43,465 bases of DNA from a virus. This document shows positions 30,789-37,735 of this stretch, piece after piece; the first letter of the stretch is position 1; each line of letters opens with the position of its first letter. Below the pieces are notes generated by a model, which did no database searches, was not told the DNA's origin, and saw only the letters and a list, made by a program, of their open reading frames with translations. The stretch covers positions 1 through 43,465 of the IMG/VR virus record IMGVR_UViG_3300045747_000093. One strand, given 5' to 3'. A program made the translations under genes and the position numbers.

Positions 30789-33454
30789 TGAAAGCAGATG
30801 AGCTTCTAACATTACTACAAGAGCAAGGTTTCCAACCTCACCATGCGGCCGGTATTGTTGGTAATGCTCAACAAGAGAGTAGCTTAAACCCAACTGCCGT
30901 TAATACTAAGTCTGGTGCATTTGGTCTAGGGCAGTGGCTAGGCTCAAGAAAAACTCAACTTTATAATTTTGCTAAGCAAAATAATATGAGCGCTTCTGAC
31001 CCACGGTTACAAGTTGCATTCATAAAGCATGAGGTGGATAACGATGAGGCATCAGCTGGTGCTGCACTAGCTAATACGAAAACACCTGCAGAGGCGGCTG
31101 TGGTGTTTTCTAATCGTTATGAACGAGCTGGTAAGGATGAACGTAATAATGCTAATAGAATTAACGTTGCTAATCAAGTTATGAATACAATCATAAAACC
31201 TGCAAATGCTAGTGAGAAGTCATACATACCAACTCGTGAAGAGTTTATGGCTATGCGTAGAAATCCAGCACCAAAAGCACCTGTAATACAAAATTCAGAT
31301 AAAGGCTACATACCAACTCGTGAAGAGTTTATGCAAATGAAGCAAGGCCTTGATGCTAACATAGAAAAAGGCGCTGATGCTGTGCTAAACCTTGACCCTA
31401 GTAAGTTGGTGGATAAAGCTAAACCAGTTGTAGACCAATTTGCTACACCAGTACATCAAGGTATGGAGCATGTGGTATCGTCTGTACCAGATCAAATGCT
31501 ATCTAATGAACTAGCTGCATATCGTAGAGGACCTGCTGCATATAAGCGTTGGCAAGAAGTACAGAAGATGTCTCCAATGCATAAGGCTATGATCTCTGCT
31601 GGGCATGAAACATCTAACTTAATTAAGGGTGTTAATACATTAGGTTATAACCTGGCTGGTATGTCTGCAGATAAGTGGAACCAAGAGCATCCAAGTCTTG
31701 TTGGTCCAGAGTTTGCACAATCCATGATGGCTAAGACTAACGCCATAGAGGATCAGCAGCCAGAAGATACTAAACTATACCAAGAATTTAAAGATAGTCA
31801 AGGTTGGCCGGGCGCATTTGGTGCGATGTTACCGTACATGGTGACGGGTGAATTACTTGGTAAACCATTTGCTAAAGCGGGTGGTAAGATAGTAGGTACT
31901 TTAGCTGAAGCGCCATCTGCGGCGATACGGACTGGCAAGGCAGCATCTGAGTCTATCGTAGATAAGTTGGCTGCATCTAATAGCACACCACTTAAAAACA
32001 TCTTTGGTAAAGTTCAGGCTGAAATAACCAACCCATGGAAAGAGAAGGCTATAGCAGAGTCTGCTAAGCCGACAGTTACCAATCCATATCTTGCTGGTCG
32101 TGGTGGTGAGTTAGTTGGTAATACATTATTAGGTGCTACAGAAGGCGGGCTTAATCCTGAGAATGATGTTAGGTCTGGCGCTATTAGTTCTGCATTTGGT
32201 ACTTTAGCTGGTCAGTGGTTAAAACCTGGGTTGGTAAGGCCACCTAACTTCAGGGAAAATAACCCTGTAGAACAGGCAGCTATTAAGTGGTACCAAAGTA
32301 AAGGTGGTAGAACTTTACCAGGCTTGGAACGTGGCTCAAAAGCTTTACAGACATTTGAAAGAACACTATCGTCAGATACTACTTATGCTGATCCACTTCA
32401 TCGTATAATGGAAGCTAACAATATTGTGAATAATAATATTGCGGCGGAATCTATGGGTATGAAACGAACTGCTTCACAGGCATTCACACCAGAACATCTA
32501 ATGGATCATAAGCAGGCTCTTGGTAAAGAGTATGATGCATTAGAGGCAGGTACTATAGCTAACTTTACACCACTGGATAAACGTAATCTGGTAACACATG
32601 CTAATAAGCTTACCATGGACCAAACACAAGCTGGTAAAGTATTAGCCTCTGATGTAAAAGATTATCTGCGACAAATAGACCAACTGACGCCACAACGTAA
32701 TCCATTGACTGGCCAGATACAGGCTATGAATATTACTGGGTCGGATTTTAAAGACTTACGTAGTAGGTTGCAGTCTGATATAACTGGTGCGTTCCAACAA
32801 GGTAATCGCCAACGGGCCGATGCGCTTAAGCCAATACTAAAAACAGTTGATGATGCTGTAGAACGTGGTGTAGAAAAGAAAGGCGGCACTGCTGGTGTAG
32901 CACAATGGAAAGACCTTAATGAACGGTATGCTATTACTAATCTGGTATTAGACAATGGCCTATCTGTAACTGGGCAACTTGATCCAGCTAAACTATACCA
33001 ACATTTAGAGAACAATGACATAAGACGTATTGTGCTTGGTGAAGGTGGTAGAGTTAAAGACTTGCATAAACTAGCTCAAGTTGAGTATATGACTAAGCAC
33101 CAGGCTGGACCTGACATATCTGGTTTGACTCAAAACAATATGTTCAATAGAACAGCTAGTTCACCAATGGAAAAAATGTTGATGAGCCAGTATGCTGGTC
33201 TACCAGGATTTAATCTTGCATCTAATGGATTGCTAAAAATATACGCATCGGATAGGTGGTCACCAGCGCGGCATGGTGCATTACATATGTCTGGCAAGAA
33301 CTTTGGTAATCCTGTGATGTATACTAGAGCAGATGAGCAAGCTAACAAACGACACGTAAAGTATGGTGAGGCAGCTATAAGTGCAGCAACATACATACCA
33401 AAGAAACTCAGAGGTATGTATGATTGGGTGGAAGAGAAGTTATCTGGAGAATAA
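30788..33454 (+). CDS. Large internal virion protein with N-terminal lysozyme domain
   Basis: 888 residues. Residues ~1-115 match the phage tail lysozyme family: ELLTLLQEQGFQPHHAAGIV, GNAQQESSLNPTAVN with the likely catalytic Glu, then GAFGLGQWLGSRKTQLYNFA. Two exact copies of YIPTREEFM follow (residues ~146 and ~174). The remainder is a long helical, Ala/Lys/Gln-rich ejection protein. A domain of this kind would locally cut peptidoglycan so the genome can pass. The C-terminus (DWVEEKLSGE) is duplicated downstream at 34537-34569. Confidence 0.82.
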   Translation: MKADELLTLLQEQGFQPHHAAGIVGNAQQESSLNPTAVNTKSGAFGLGQWLGSRKTQLYNFAKQNNMSASDPRLQVAFIKHEVDNDEASAGAALANTKTPAEAAVVFSNRYERAGKDERNNANRINVANQVMNTIIKPANASEKSYIPTREEFMAMRRNPAPKAPVIQNSDKGYIPTREEFMQMKQGLDANIEKGADAVLNLDPSKLVDKAKPVVDQFATPVHQGMEHVVSSVPDQMLSNELAAYRRGPAAYKRWQEVQKMSPMHKAMISAGHETSNLIKGVNTLGYNLAGMSADKWNQEHPSLVGPEFAQSMMAKTNAIEDQQPEDTKLYQEFKDSQGWPGAFGAMLPYMVTGELLGKPFAKAGGKIVGTLAEAPSAAIRTGKAASESIVDKLAASNSTPLKNIFGKVQAEITNPWKEKAIAESAKPTVTNPYLAGRGGELVGNTLLGATEGGLNPENDVRSGAISSAFGTLAGQWLKPGLVRPPNFRENNPVEQAAIKWYQSKGGRTLPGLERGSKALQTFERTLSSDTTYADPLHRIMEANNIVNNNIAAESMGMKRTASQAFTPEHLMDHKQALGKEYDALEAGTIANFTPLDKRNLVTHANKLTMDQTQAGKVLASDVKDYLRQIDQLTPQRNPLTGQIQAMNITGSDFKDLRSRLQSDITGAFQQGNRQRADALKPILKTVDDAVERGVEKKGGTAGVAQWKDLNERYAITNLVLDNGLSVTGQLDPAKLYQHLENNDIRRIVLGEGGRVKDLHKLAQVEYMTKHQAGPDISGLTQNNMFNRTASSPMEKMLMSQYAGLPGFNLASNGLLKIYASDRWSPARHGALHMSGKNFGNPVMYTRADEQANKRHVKYGEAAISAATYIPKKLRGMYDWVEEKLSGE
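31223..31249 (+). repeat. 27-base direct repeat, copy 1 (YIPTREEFM)
   Basis: The codons for YIPTREEFM are repeated without a base change at 31307-31333, 84 bases later. Identity at the third positions shows either a recent duplication or selection on the DNA. Confidence 0.8.
31307..31333 (+). repeat. 27-base direct repeat, copy 2 (YIPTREEFM)
   Basis: Second exact copy of the repeat, placed between the lysozyme domain and the long helical part. In the protein it reads KGYIPTREEFMQMKQG versus KSYIPTREEFMAMRRN in copy 1. Confidence 0.8.
33422..33454 (+). repeat. Direct repeat copy 1: 3' end of the lysozyme-domain gene
   Basis: The last 33 bases of the 888-aa gene (GATTGGGTGGAAGAGAAGTT and the end) recur with five or six changes at 34537-34569, after the next gene. 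The pair therefore flanks exactly one gene. Confidence 0.75.
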
Positions 33455-33456
33455 TT

Positions 33457-34527
33457 ATGGCTGGTATACTAGAATTTTTAAAAAAGGCTAAAGAGGACTA
33501 TTCTCAGCTAATAGAAAAGGGTGCGCCTTTAAACAATCAGTACCAACAACTAAAATCTAATATTAGTCAAAATGTACCACCAACATCTGCCTATCGTGAT
33601 CCTCGCCAGATGCAAGAGTGGGCTACAGCCGCTGCATTAAATGCACCAATAATTGGAGCTGTACGTAAACCTATGGATACCCTTGATGATTCACAAATTA
33701 TGAAGGAGTTCCATTCATATTTTAATACTAATTTACCACTAGAAGAGGCATATAAACTTCGTCAGACACCAGAATTTATTGATTTAAAACAAAAAGCATA
33801 CGCTATAATGGATAAAAATAAGAAATTAGGTAAATCTAAAATTTTAGCTGAAAATGAAGTGGACCCTAAATCAATAGAGTATGGAACTGGTCCTGGTTAT
33901 GATGCCAATAGAGTAACTCCTAAAGAGTTTAAGCATATGGCGCCAAATATGTCAGAAGAGGCTAAAGCTGCACATATAGTACGTAGTTATGGTATAATCC
34001 CTAATGATACTAATGAGGTATACTTTGGGCCTAATGGCCCTAGTTCTATACTAGATGCTTTCAATAACAATATGGCACTAGATAAAAGTAAGTTTAACAT
34101 TGGTAGTAAAGCATATCCAAAACTATTAGAGTCATCTAAAGTAAAATTAGCACGTCCTATGTATATTCGTAGAGACGAAGGGTTTTCAAACTTTAATTCT
34201 AATGCTAAAAATACTGAACCACCTAATTTTTTAGTATCTGGGTCAGTTATAGACCCAAGAGTAAAAAGTCAATATAATAATAATTATAGTCGTAGTGCAG
34301 ATACTAATGTACCTAGTTTTATTTATAAACTAGAGCCAGGTAGTGAGGTGTACCACCCTGGTAATCTAGCAGATCCAAATGAAGTTATAGCAACTAGAGA
34401 ACTATTAAATAAATCTAAGCACATGAGTAGACGAGAGTATTTAAAGCATGTAGCTAAAGGGGCAGCACCATTTGCTATAAGTGGATTGGGTATACAGCAA
34501 ATGGTAAACCAAAAAGATAAGAAGTAG
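33457..34527 (+). CDS. Polyvalent protein with possible ADP-ribosyltransferase domain
   Basis: 356 residues; ATG 33457 has GGAGA upstream. Residues ~14-67 (DYSQLIEKGAPLNNQYQQLK, then NAPIIG) match the zincin gene product at 10735-11787 in 39 of 54 positions. Residues ~225-315 could be an R-S-E type ADP-ribosyltransferase: RPMYIRRD (R238), FLVSGSVID (S261/S263) and FIYKLEPGSEVYHPG with DPNEVIATREL (E309). The C-terminus has SRREYLKHVAKGAAPFAISG, like a twin-arginine motif but at the wrong end. The gene is flanked by a duplicated end of the previous gene, suggesting a recent insertion. Enzymatic activity is inference. Confidence 0.68.
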   Translation: MAGILEFLKKAKEDYSQLIEKGAPLNNQYQQLKSNISQNVPPTSAYRDPRQMQEWATAAALNAPIIGAVRKPMDTLDDSQIMKEFHSYFNTNLPLEEAYKLRQTPEFIDLKQKAYAIMDKNKKLGKSKILAENEVDPKSIEYGTGPGYDANRVTPKEFKHMAPNMSEEAKAAHIVRSYGIIPNDTNEVYFGPNGPSSILDAFNNNMALDKSKFNIGSKAYPKLLESSKVKLARPMYIRRDEGFSNFNSNAKNTEPPNFLVSGSVIDPRVKSQYNNNYSRSADTNVPSFIYKLEPGSEVYHPGNLADPNEVIATRELLNKSKHMSRREYLKHVAKGAAPFAISGLGIQQMVNQKDKK

Positions 34528-34536
34528 TTGCTTGAT

Positions 34537-34569
34537 GATTGGGCAGAAGAGAAGTTATCAGGTGATTAG
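34537..34569 (+). pseudogene. Remnant: duplicated C-terminus of the lysozyme-domain gene
   Basis: A stranded reading DWAEEKLSGD-stop repeats the DWVEEKLSGE-stop of the 888-aa gene. There is no start or upstream frame, so it cannot be expressed alone. It marks one end of the duplicated segment and overlaps the stop of the GIY-YIG gene on the other strand by a few bases. Confidence 0.75.
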
Positions 34570-34940
34570 ATAAATGGTAGTACAGTGCTATAGCTACATT
34601 GAGCCATATTATCATCTATTTTACTTGTGTAGCCATTACTTTTTCCTGCGTGTACTATATTATATATGAAACTAGTAGCAGCAAAATGTTTTATATACAC
34701 TGCTTCTACTTCAAACATATCATCTATATCACATCTGTCAAGTTCTATTAATTCAAAACTTTCTGGACCATGCAGTGAATAATGTTCTTGCATTAATATT
34801 GAATTACAATTATTACTTTTAAGTTGTTTATGAGTGTTCATTCTAGCCTTTAAGTCTATAGTTACACCTATATAACTATGGCCAGTTACAATATTACGTA
34901 ACTGGTAAACTGTAGCAAATGTTCTTCTATAATTTTTCAT
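34566..34940 (-). CDS. GIY-YIG endonuclease
   Basis: 124 residues. The N-terminal ~60 show the GIY-YIG nuclease: VYQLRNIVTGHSYIGVTIDL with YIG at 23-25, R33 and H37 (KARMNTHKQLK), and later FELIELDRCDIDDMFEVEAV. The protein is short, without a clear separate DNA-binding domain, like free-standing phage homing nucleases. It is the last gene of the leftward block and meets the late block end to end. Its position beside a duplicated gene end suggests it took part in that rearrangement. The upstream 183 bp hold direct repeats and alternative hairpins. Confidence 0.82.
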   Translation of the reverse strand: MKNYRRTFATVYQLRNIVTGHSYIGVTIDLKARMNTHKQLKSNNCNSILMQEHYSLHGPESFELIELDRCDIDDMFEVEAVYIKHFAATSFIYNIVHAGKSNGYTSKIDDNMAQCSYSTVLPFI

Positions 34941-34969
34941 ATATAATCATTCTCTAATATTCGATTTAA
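34941..34969. repeat. 29-bp direct repeat, copy 1
   Basis: ATATAATCATTCTCTAATAT followed by TCGATTTAA is found here directly before the GIY-YIG start codon and again without change at 35099-35127. The pair brackets 129 bp containing hairpins and the 22-base shared motif. Confidence 0.85.
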
Positions 34970-35021
34970 TTTTATTAAAATTGATAGATGATGAATGATA
35001 TCCGGATCTAATTCTATCTAT

Positions 35022-35043
35022 CAAATCTCTCGCTGGTTCAATT
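35022..35043 (-). promoter_or_regulatory. 22-base element shared with 42071-42092
   Basis: On the minus strand it reads AATTGAACCAGCGAGAGATT then TG, differing at one base from the copy at 42071-42092. Both lie 60-85 bases upstream of a leftward nuclease gene, in otherwise dissimilar intergenic DNA, so it is probably a regulatory or RNA element. Confidence 0.55.
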
Positions 35044-35093
35044 ATTCTCAGAAATCTTCTCAGATATATCTCTCTGAGAATATCTCTCTCAGA
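35044..35093. repeat. CTCAGA arms forming alternative hairpins
   Basis: TTCTCAGA occurs at 35045-35052 and 35057-35064, TCTCAGA at 35087-35093, and the complementary TCTGAGAA at 35073-35080. The single complementary arm can pair with any of the three, up to 10 bp with the first, so the stems are mutually exclusive. This resembles an attenuator or a set of binding sites. Confidence 0.55.
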
Positions 35094-35098
35094 ATCGA

Positions 35099-35127
35099 AT
35101 ATAATCATTCTCTAATATTCGATTTAA
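35099..35127. repeat. 29-bp direct repeat, copy 2
   Basis: Exact second copy of the repeat at 34941-34969. Its last four bases overlap the stop codon of the ligase gene. A repeat reaching into one gene end and the other gene start suggests the GIY-YIG gene arrived by a repeat-mediated event. Confidence 0.85.
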
Positions 35128-36170
35128 ACTCTAAAATACTTTGCAACTGGATGGAATGGTATACCATCGTTGGTAAGATCAAAGTATTCTACATTAATAA
35201 ACTTACCGATGTAGTTCATTTTATTAGCTAATATCTCTGTTTTCTCTGGTACAGTACCTGGGGCGGTGACTCTGAACTTCTTACCAGTGAGAACATCCAT
35301 ACATTCTAATATACCCCATCCATCAGCAGACTCATGTACATTTAAAACTATGAATTCTGCATCTTGAAACTTCTTAACCTTTATTAGTGATGGGCTACGT
35401 TTACCAGTCTCGTAACCACGATCATTGGTGCGCAGCATAAGACCTTCGTAACCCTCGTCAATAGCCATGTGCAGTCTATTTTCTAAACTACTAACTTGAC
35501 TGCCGAATATTGTTGGTGCAACTACAATACCTGGTGCTAGTTTATTGGCGCATAGCATATCAATACGTTGCTCATAAGGCTTGTTTATCATAACATCGTA
35601 GCATATATACGATAACTTTTCATTACCACTCTGAACCTTACGAATTAGACTACCTGCATCTTGTAACTGCATATTATGTACATATAATTCACCATCAAGT
35701 ATAGTGCCTGGTGCTAAATCAAGATTTTTAAGTATGTGGTTAATGGTATTAATAGGTTTACCATTACGACTATATGCCATTGGCCCTTCTTCTGTACCAG
35801 CAATGATACAACGATGGCCGTTATATTTGTATTGGATAAAACACTTCTTGTAATCTAAGTCTGGTCTGTCTCTATATTTTTGTGCTAACATTGGTTTAGG
35901 CATTTTAAATGCATTTAACCCAACACTGTTTCTAGCCTCTTCGATGGTTCTGCAGTACCCCTTATCTAATTGTTTATTTATCCGGGAATCTGCTTGTAAC
36001 TCAACCTGCTCTGGCAACGATCTACCAGATTGGTTGATCGTAACATCTACATGTTGTTCTTGCATGGCACCATTCTGCTGGCCATATACTATGTAGAGTT
36101 TATCTTTTTGTTTCATTACTGACCATTGTTGAATGGCACCAGTTGCTGTTACTTTATATAGTGTCGTCAT
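35124..36170 (-). CDS. ATP-dependent DNA ligase
   Basis: 348 residues; AAGGAAAAAAG precedes the ATG. The N-terminal ~45 residues (LYKVTATGAIQQWSVMKQKD) form a small WGR-like accessory domain. The nucleotidyltransferase core has IQYKYNGHR (K115 as adenylated lysine, Asp of KxDG replaced by Asn117), LDGELYV, EGLMLRTN and SLIKVKKF (motif V). An OB-fold tail with YIGKFINVEYFDLTNDGI follows. It joins Okazaki fragments or repairs nicks. It lies at the distal end of the leftward block after four tiny genes. Confidence 0.9.
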   Translation of the reverse strand: MTTLYKVTATGAIQQWSVMKQKDKLYIVYGQQNGAMQEQHVDVTINQSGRSLPEQVELQADSRINKQLDKGYCRTIEEARNSVGLNAFKMPKPMLAQKYRDRPDLDYKKCFIQYKYNGHRCIIAGTEEGPMAYSRNGKPINTINHILKNLDLAPGTILDGELYVHNMQLQDAGSLIRKVQSGNEKLSYICYDVMINKPYEQRIDMLCANKLAPGIVVAPTIFGSQVSSLENRLHMAIDEGYEGLMLRTNDRGYETGKRSPSLIKVKKFQDAEFIVLNVHESADGWGILECMDVLTGKKFRVTAPGTVPEKTEILANKMNYIGKFINVEYFDLTNDGIPFHPVAKYFRV

Positions 36171-36333
36171 CTTTTTTCCTTTTCATCATTAAGTCTTGTA
36201 TTTTATGCTTAGCTACATCTCTTTGTATTCTTGCTGAAAGTATCTTCATGTCAATGTCATAAGTCATTGGATCATAATTTGTTTGGTTAAATCGTGCAAT
36301 TAGTTGTTTTTGATAATGGTTATTTGTTGTCAT
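36154..36333 (-). CDS. Small basic protein (59 aa)
   Basis: The ATG at 36333 overlaps the preceding stop (TAATG) and gives 59 residues, helical and basic (YDIDMKILSARIQRDVAKHK, then DLMMKRKKDDDTI). The end overlaps the ligase start by 17 bases. It is unrecognised; the exact fit in the gene chain is the evidence for coding. Confidence 0.55.
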   Translation of the reverse strand: MTTNNHYQKQLIARFNQTNYDPMTYDIDMKILSARIQRDVAKHKIQDLMMKRKKDDDTI

Positions 36334-36494
36334 TATCTACATTCATTACGTTGATACAAGAACCCACTTATCCATTCATTATGCTCATCGCTATGCGTAT
36401 CATATGGATTGTCCATTAAACCCTTACCTTCTTTCCACGCATTCATTCCATCTTCAAATGCGACTGTTATCTCTTGACCATCATAAGTTTTCAT
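36333..36494 (-). CDS. Rmf/CrpP-like small protein (53 aa)
   Basis: 53 residues: MKTYDGQEITVAFEDGMNAW then KEGKGLMDNPYDTHSDEHNE and WISGFLYQRNECR. The arrangement A.E.G..AW..GK...NPYD......W..GF is the two-helix Rmf/CrpP-like motif. Members include the ribosome modulation factor and the ciprofloxacin-modifying CrpP, and many phages carry copies of unknown use. GGGGA lies upstream. Both ends are coupled to neighbours by overlap. Confidence 0.62.
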   Translation of the reverse strand: MKTYDGQEITVAFEDGMNAWKEGKGLMDNPYDTHSDEHNEWISGFLYQRNECR

Positions 36495-36643
36495 TTACAA
36501 TCCCCATAGCTATATCGCCCATTCCTCAAGGCAGGTTGGCAGAATAATATGTGCATTAAAATCCTACCAGAATATACAAATGGTTTTCTTGTATTTTTAT
36601 TAATGCCCCAAATATCCTCTTTATACTGCTTTTCTTTGTTCAT
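36491..36643 (-). CDS. Small protein behind a terminator-containing leader (50 aa)
   Basis: 50 residues from ATG 36643 with GGAG at ideal distance: MNKEKQYKEDIWGINKNTRK, then PFVYSGRILMHILFC and NGRYSYGDCK. No family is recognised. The upstream in-frame extension to 36697 would run through a terminator hairpin and is rejected. A TGATATAAT promoter is 97 bp upstream and a terminator hairpin ends just before its Shine-Dalgarno site, so its expression may be attenuated. Confidence 0.55.
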   Translation of the reverse strand: MNKEKQYKEDIWGINKNTRKPFVYSGRILMHILFCQPALRNGRYSYGDCK

Positions 36644-36652
36644 ATAATCTCC

Positions 36653-36678
36653 AAAAATAAGGCGGTCATGACTCCGCC
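36653..36678 (-). terminator. Intrinsic terminator just before the 36491-36643 gene
   Basis: On the minus strand GGCGG-AGTCATGA-CCGCC (36678-36661) is followed by TTATTTTT and then, at once, GGAG of the next gene. It could end the upstream transcript or act as an attenuator for the promoter at 36748-36740. Confidence 0.65.
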
Positions 36679-36739
36679 TAATGAGTTGTACCGGCATTTG
36701 AGAGACACCTAGCCGGCTTAGGTTGATTATTGAATGTAT

Positions 36740-36748
36740 ATTATATCA
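36740..36748 (-). promoter_or_regulatory. Extended -10 promoter TGATATAAT
   Basis: Exact copy of the extended -10 element, in an AT-rich context (ATATATGATATAATATACA). It is followed within about 60 bases by a GCCGGC/GCCGG pairing and the terminator at 36653-36678, giving a possible short RNA of about 80 nt or an attenuated leader. Confidence 0.6.
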
Positions 36749-36772
36749 TATATTAACTGAAAAAGATACTAT

Positions 36773-36928
36773 TTATTTAGGTACTTTAAACCATGTGTAA
36801 CAGTTGGTACAAAATCTTAAATTTAATGTGTCCATTACACCTAAGTAGGTATTGCCACAGACAGAGCAACGTTTGTTATCTTTAGCCCATCGCCTACCGA
36901 ATATTAAACGTTTTATTTTGGTCCACAT
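36773..36928 (-). CDS. Zinc-ribbon micro-protein (51 aa)
   Basis: 51 residues from ATG 36928: a basic N-terminus MWTKIKRLIFGRRWAKDNKR followed by CSVCGNTYLGVMDTLNLRFC and TNCYTWFKVPK. Two CxxC pairs (C21-C24 and C40-C43) form a zinc ribbon. It overlaps the end of the dCMP deaminase gene by 16 bases. It may bind RNA or DNA; no family name can be given. Confidence 0.62.
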   Translation of the reverse strand: MWTKIKRLIFGRRWAKDNKRCSVCGNTYLGVMDTLNLRFCTNCYTWFKVPK

Positions 36929-37353
36929 ATACTTCTACCTGCTCTTGTCCATAATTCACGTACACTGTCAATGTCTGAGTATGGTTGGTCGTATACTATA
37001 CGCTCACAACTTGTATTAAGCAACATCTTGGTACAATGCATACATGGTGACGTAGTTACATAGCATATCCAAATCTCTTTTGGGTCTCTACACTTTATTA
37101 AGGCATTCTGTTCTGCATGAATAGCCTCACATACATGTAACCCTTCACCATGTGGTAGGTACGCACCAGCACACGGTGATTCTATGCAATGTGGTAGACC
37201 AGCGGCATTACCATTATAACCTTCACTTATTATATGGTTATGTCTATCTACTAATATACAACCAACTTGGCGCCTCACACATGTAGACTGTTTAGACAAT
37301 GTCATGGCCATTTGCATAAATGTATCGTCTTTAAGCGGCCTATTAGTATCCAT
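36913..37353 (-). CDS. dcd: dCMP deaminase
   Basis: 146 residues. Converts dCMP to dUMP, feeding thymidylate synthesis. The zinc site is complete: HAEQNAL with H79 and E81 as zinc ligand and proton shuttle, and SPCMHC (C104, C107). CVRRQVGCILVDRHNHIISE and GYNGNAAGLPHCIE are typical of the phage/ComEB-type enzyme. It acts together with the ThyX and dUTPase-like proteins encoded upstream in the same chain. The gene symbol is functional shorthand; I am sure of the family, less so of the name. Confidence 0.9.
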   Translation of the reverse strand: MDTNRPLKDDTFMQMAMTLSKQSTCVRRQVGCILVDRHNHIISEGYNGNAAGLPHCIESPCAGAYLPHGEGLHVCEAIHAEQNALIKCRDPKEIWICYVTTSPCMHCTKMLLNTSCERIVYDQPYSDIDSVRELWTRAGRSICGPK

Positions 37354-37735
37354 GCTCCTGCCTCTGTATGTTTTTGGTTAGGACTTTAATATACTCCTCA
37401 TTGATGTTACTTGGTGTTAACCCAACAGCAAGGCATATATTTAAACAGAAGCACAACATATCTATAGCTTCTGATTTAACAGCATCTGTGCTTTTAAATT
37501 CTCTGTCTACTATAGCATTATGTCTTGTAGACCATGGTTTTAATATAGCACGATCCTCTCCACCAATAGCTAACATTACTTCGGTTATCTCCTCATTAAG
37601 GAAAAATGCCTGGTCTTTTATATACTGTACTATATCACCATTAATCGTGTTTAATACTGATGGATTGTGCATTGCGCCATGGTTTTTAGCTATTTGCCTA
37701 AGCAATAACCGTTGGTGATTTAATATTGTGTTCAT
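37343..37735 (-). CDS. All-alpha NTP pyrophosphatase (dimeric dUTPase-like)
   Basis: 130 residues, all helical. FFLNEEITEVMLAIG supplies the ExxE-type metal site and SEAIDMLCFCLNICLAVGLT the second E...D pair. INEEYIKVLTKNIQRQEHGY is the typical C-terminal end of dimeric dUTPases (N..RQ..GY). It would hydrolyse dUTP (possibly dCTP) to the monophosphate, keeping uracil out of DNA and supplying dUMP. It overlaps dCMP deaminase and ThyX genes on either side. Confidence 0.8.
   Translation of the reverse strand: MNTILNHQRLLLRQIAKNHGAMHNPSVLNTINGDIVQYIKDQAFFLNEEITEVMLAIGGEDRAILKPWSTRHNAIVDREFKSTDAVKSEAIDMLCFCLNICLAVGLTPSNINEEYIKVLTKNIQRQEHGY

Noticed and set aside
33424-33456. Upstream TTG start for the ART-like gene
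   Set aside because: It overlaps the previous gene's end; the ATG at 33457 has GGAGA at good spacing and matches the N-terminus of the paralogue.
35022-35043. Resemblance of AGGGAGAG in the copy at 42071-42092 to the start of T7-type promoters
   Set aside because: The upstream half does not match any T7-like promoter, the G run is not conserved in the other copy, and no single-subunit RNA polymerase gene is seen.
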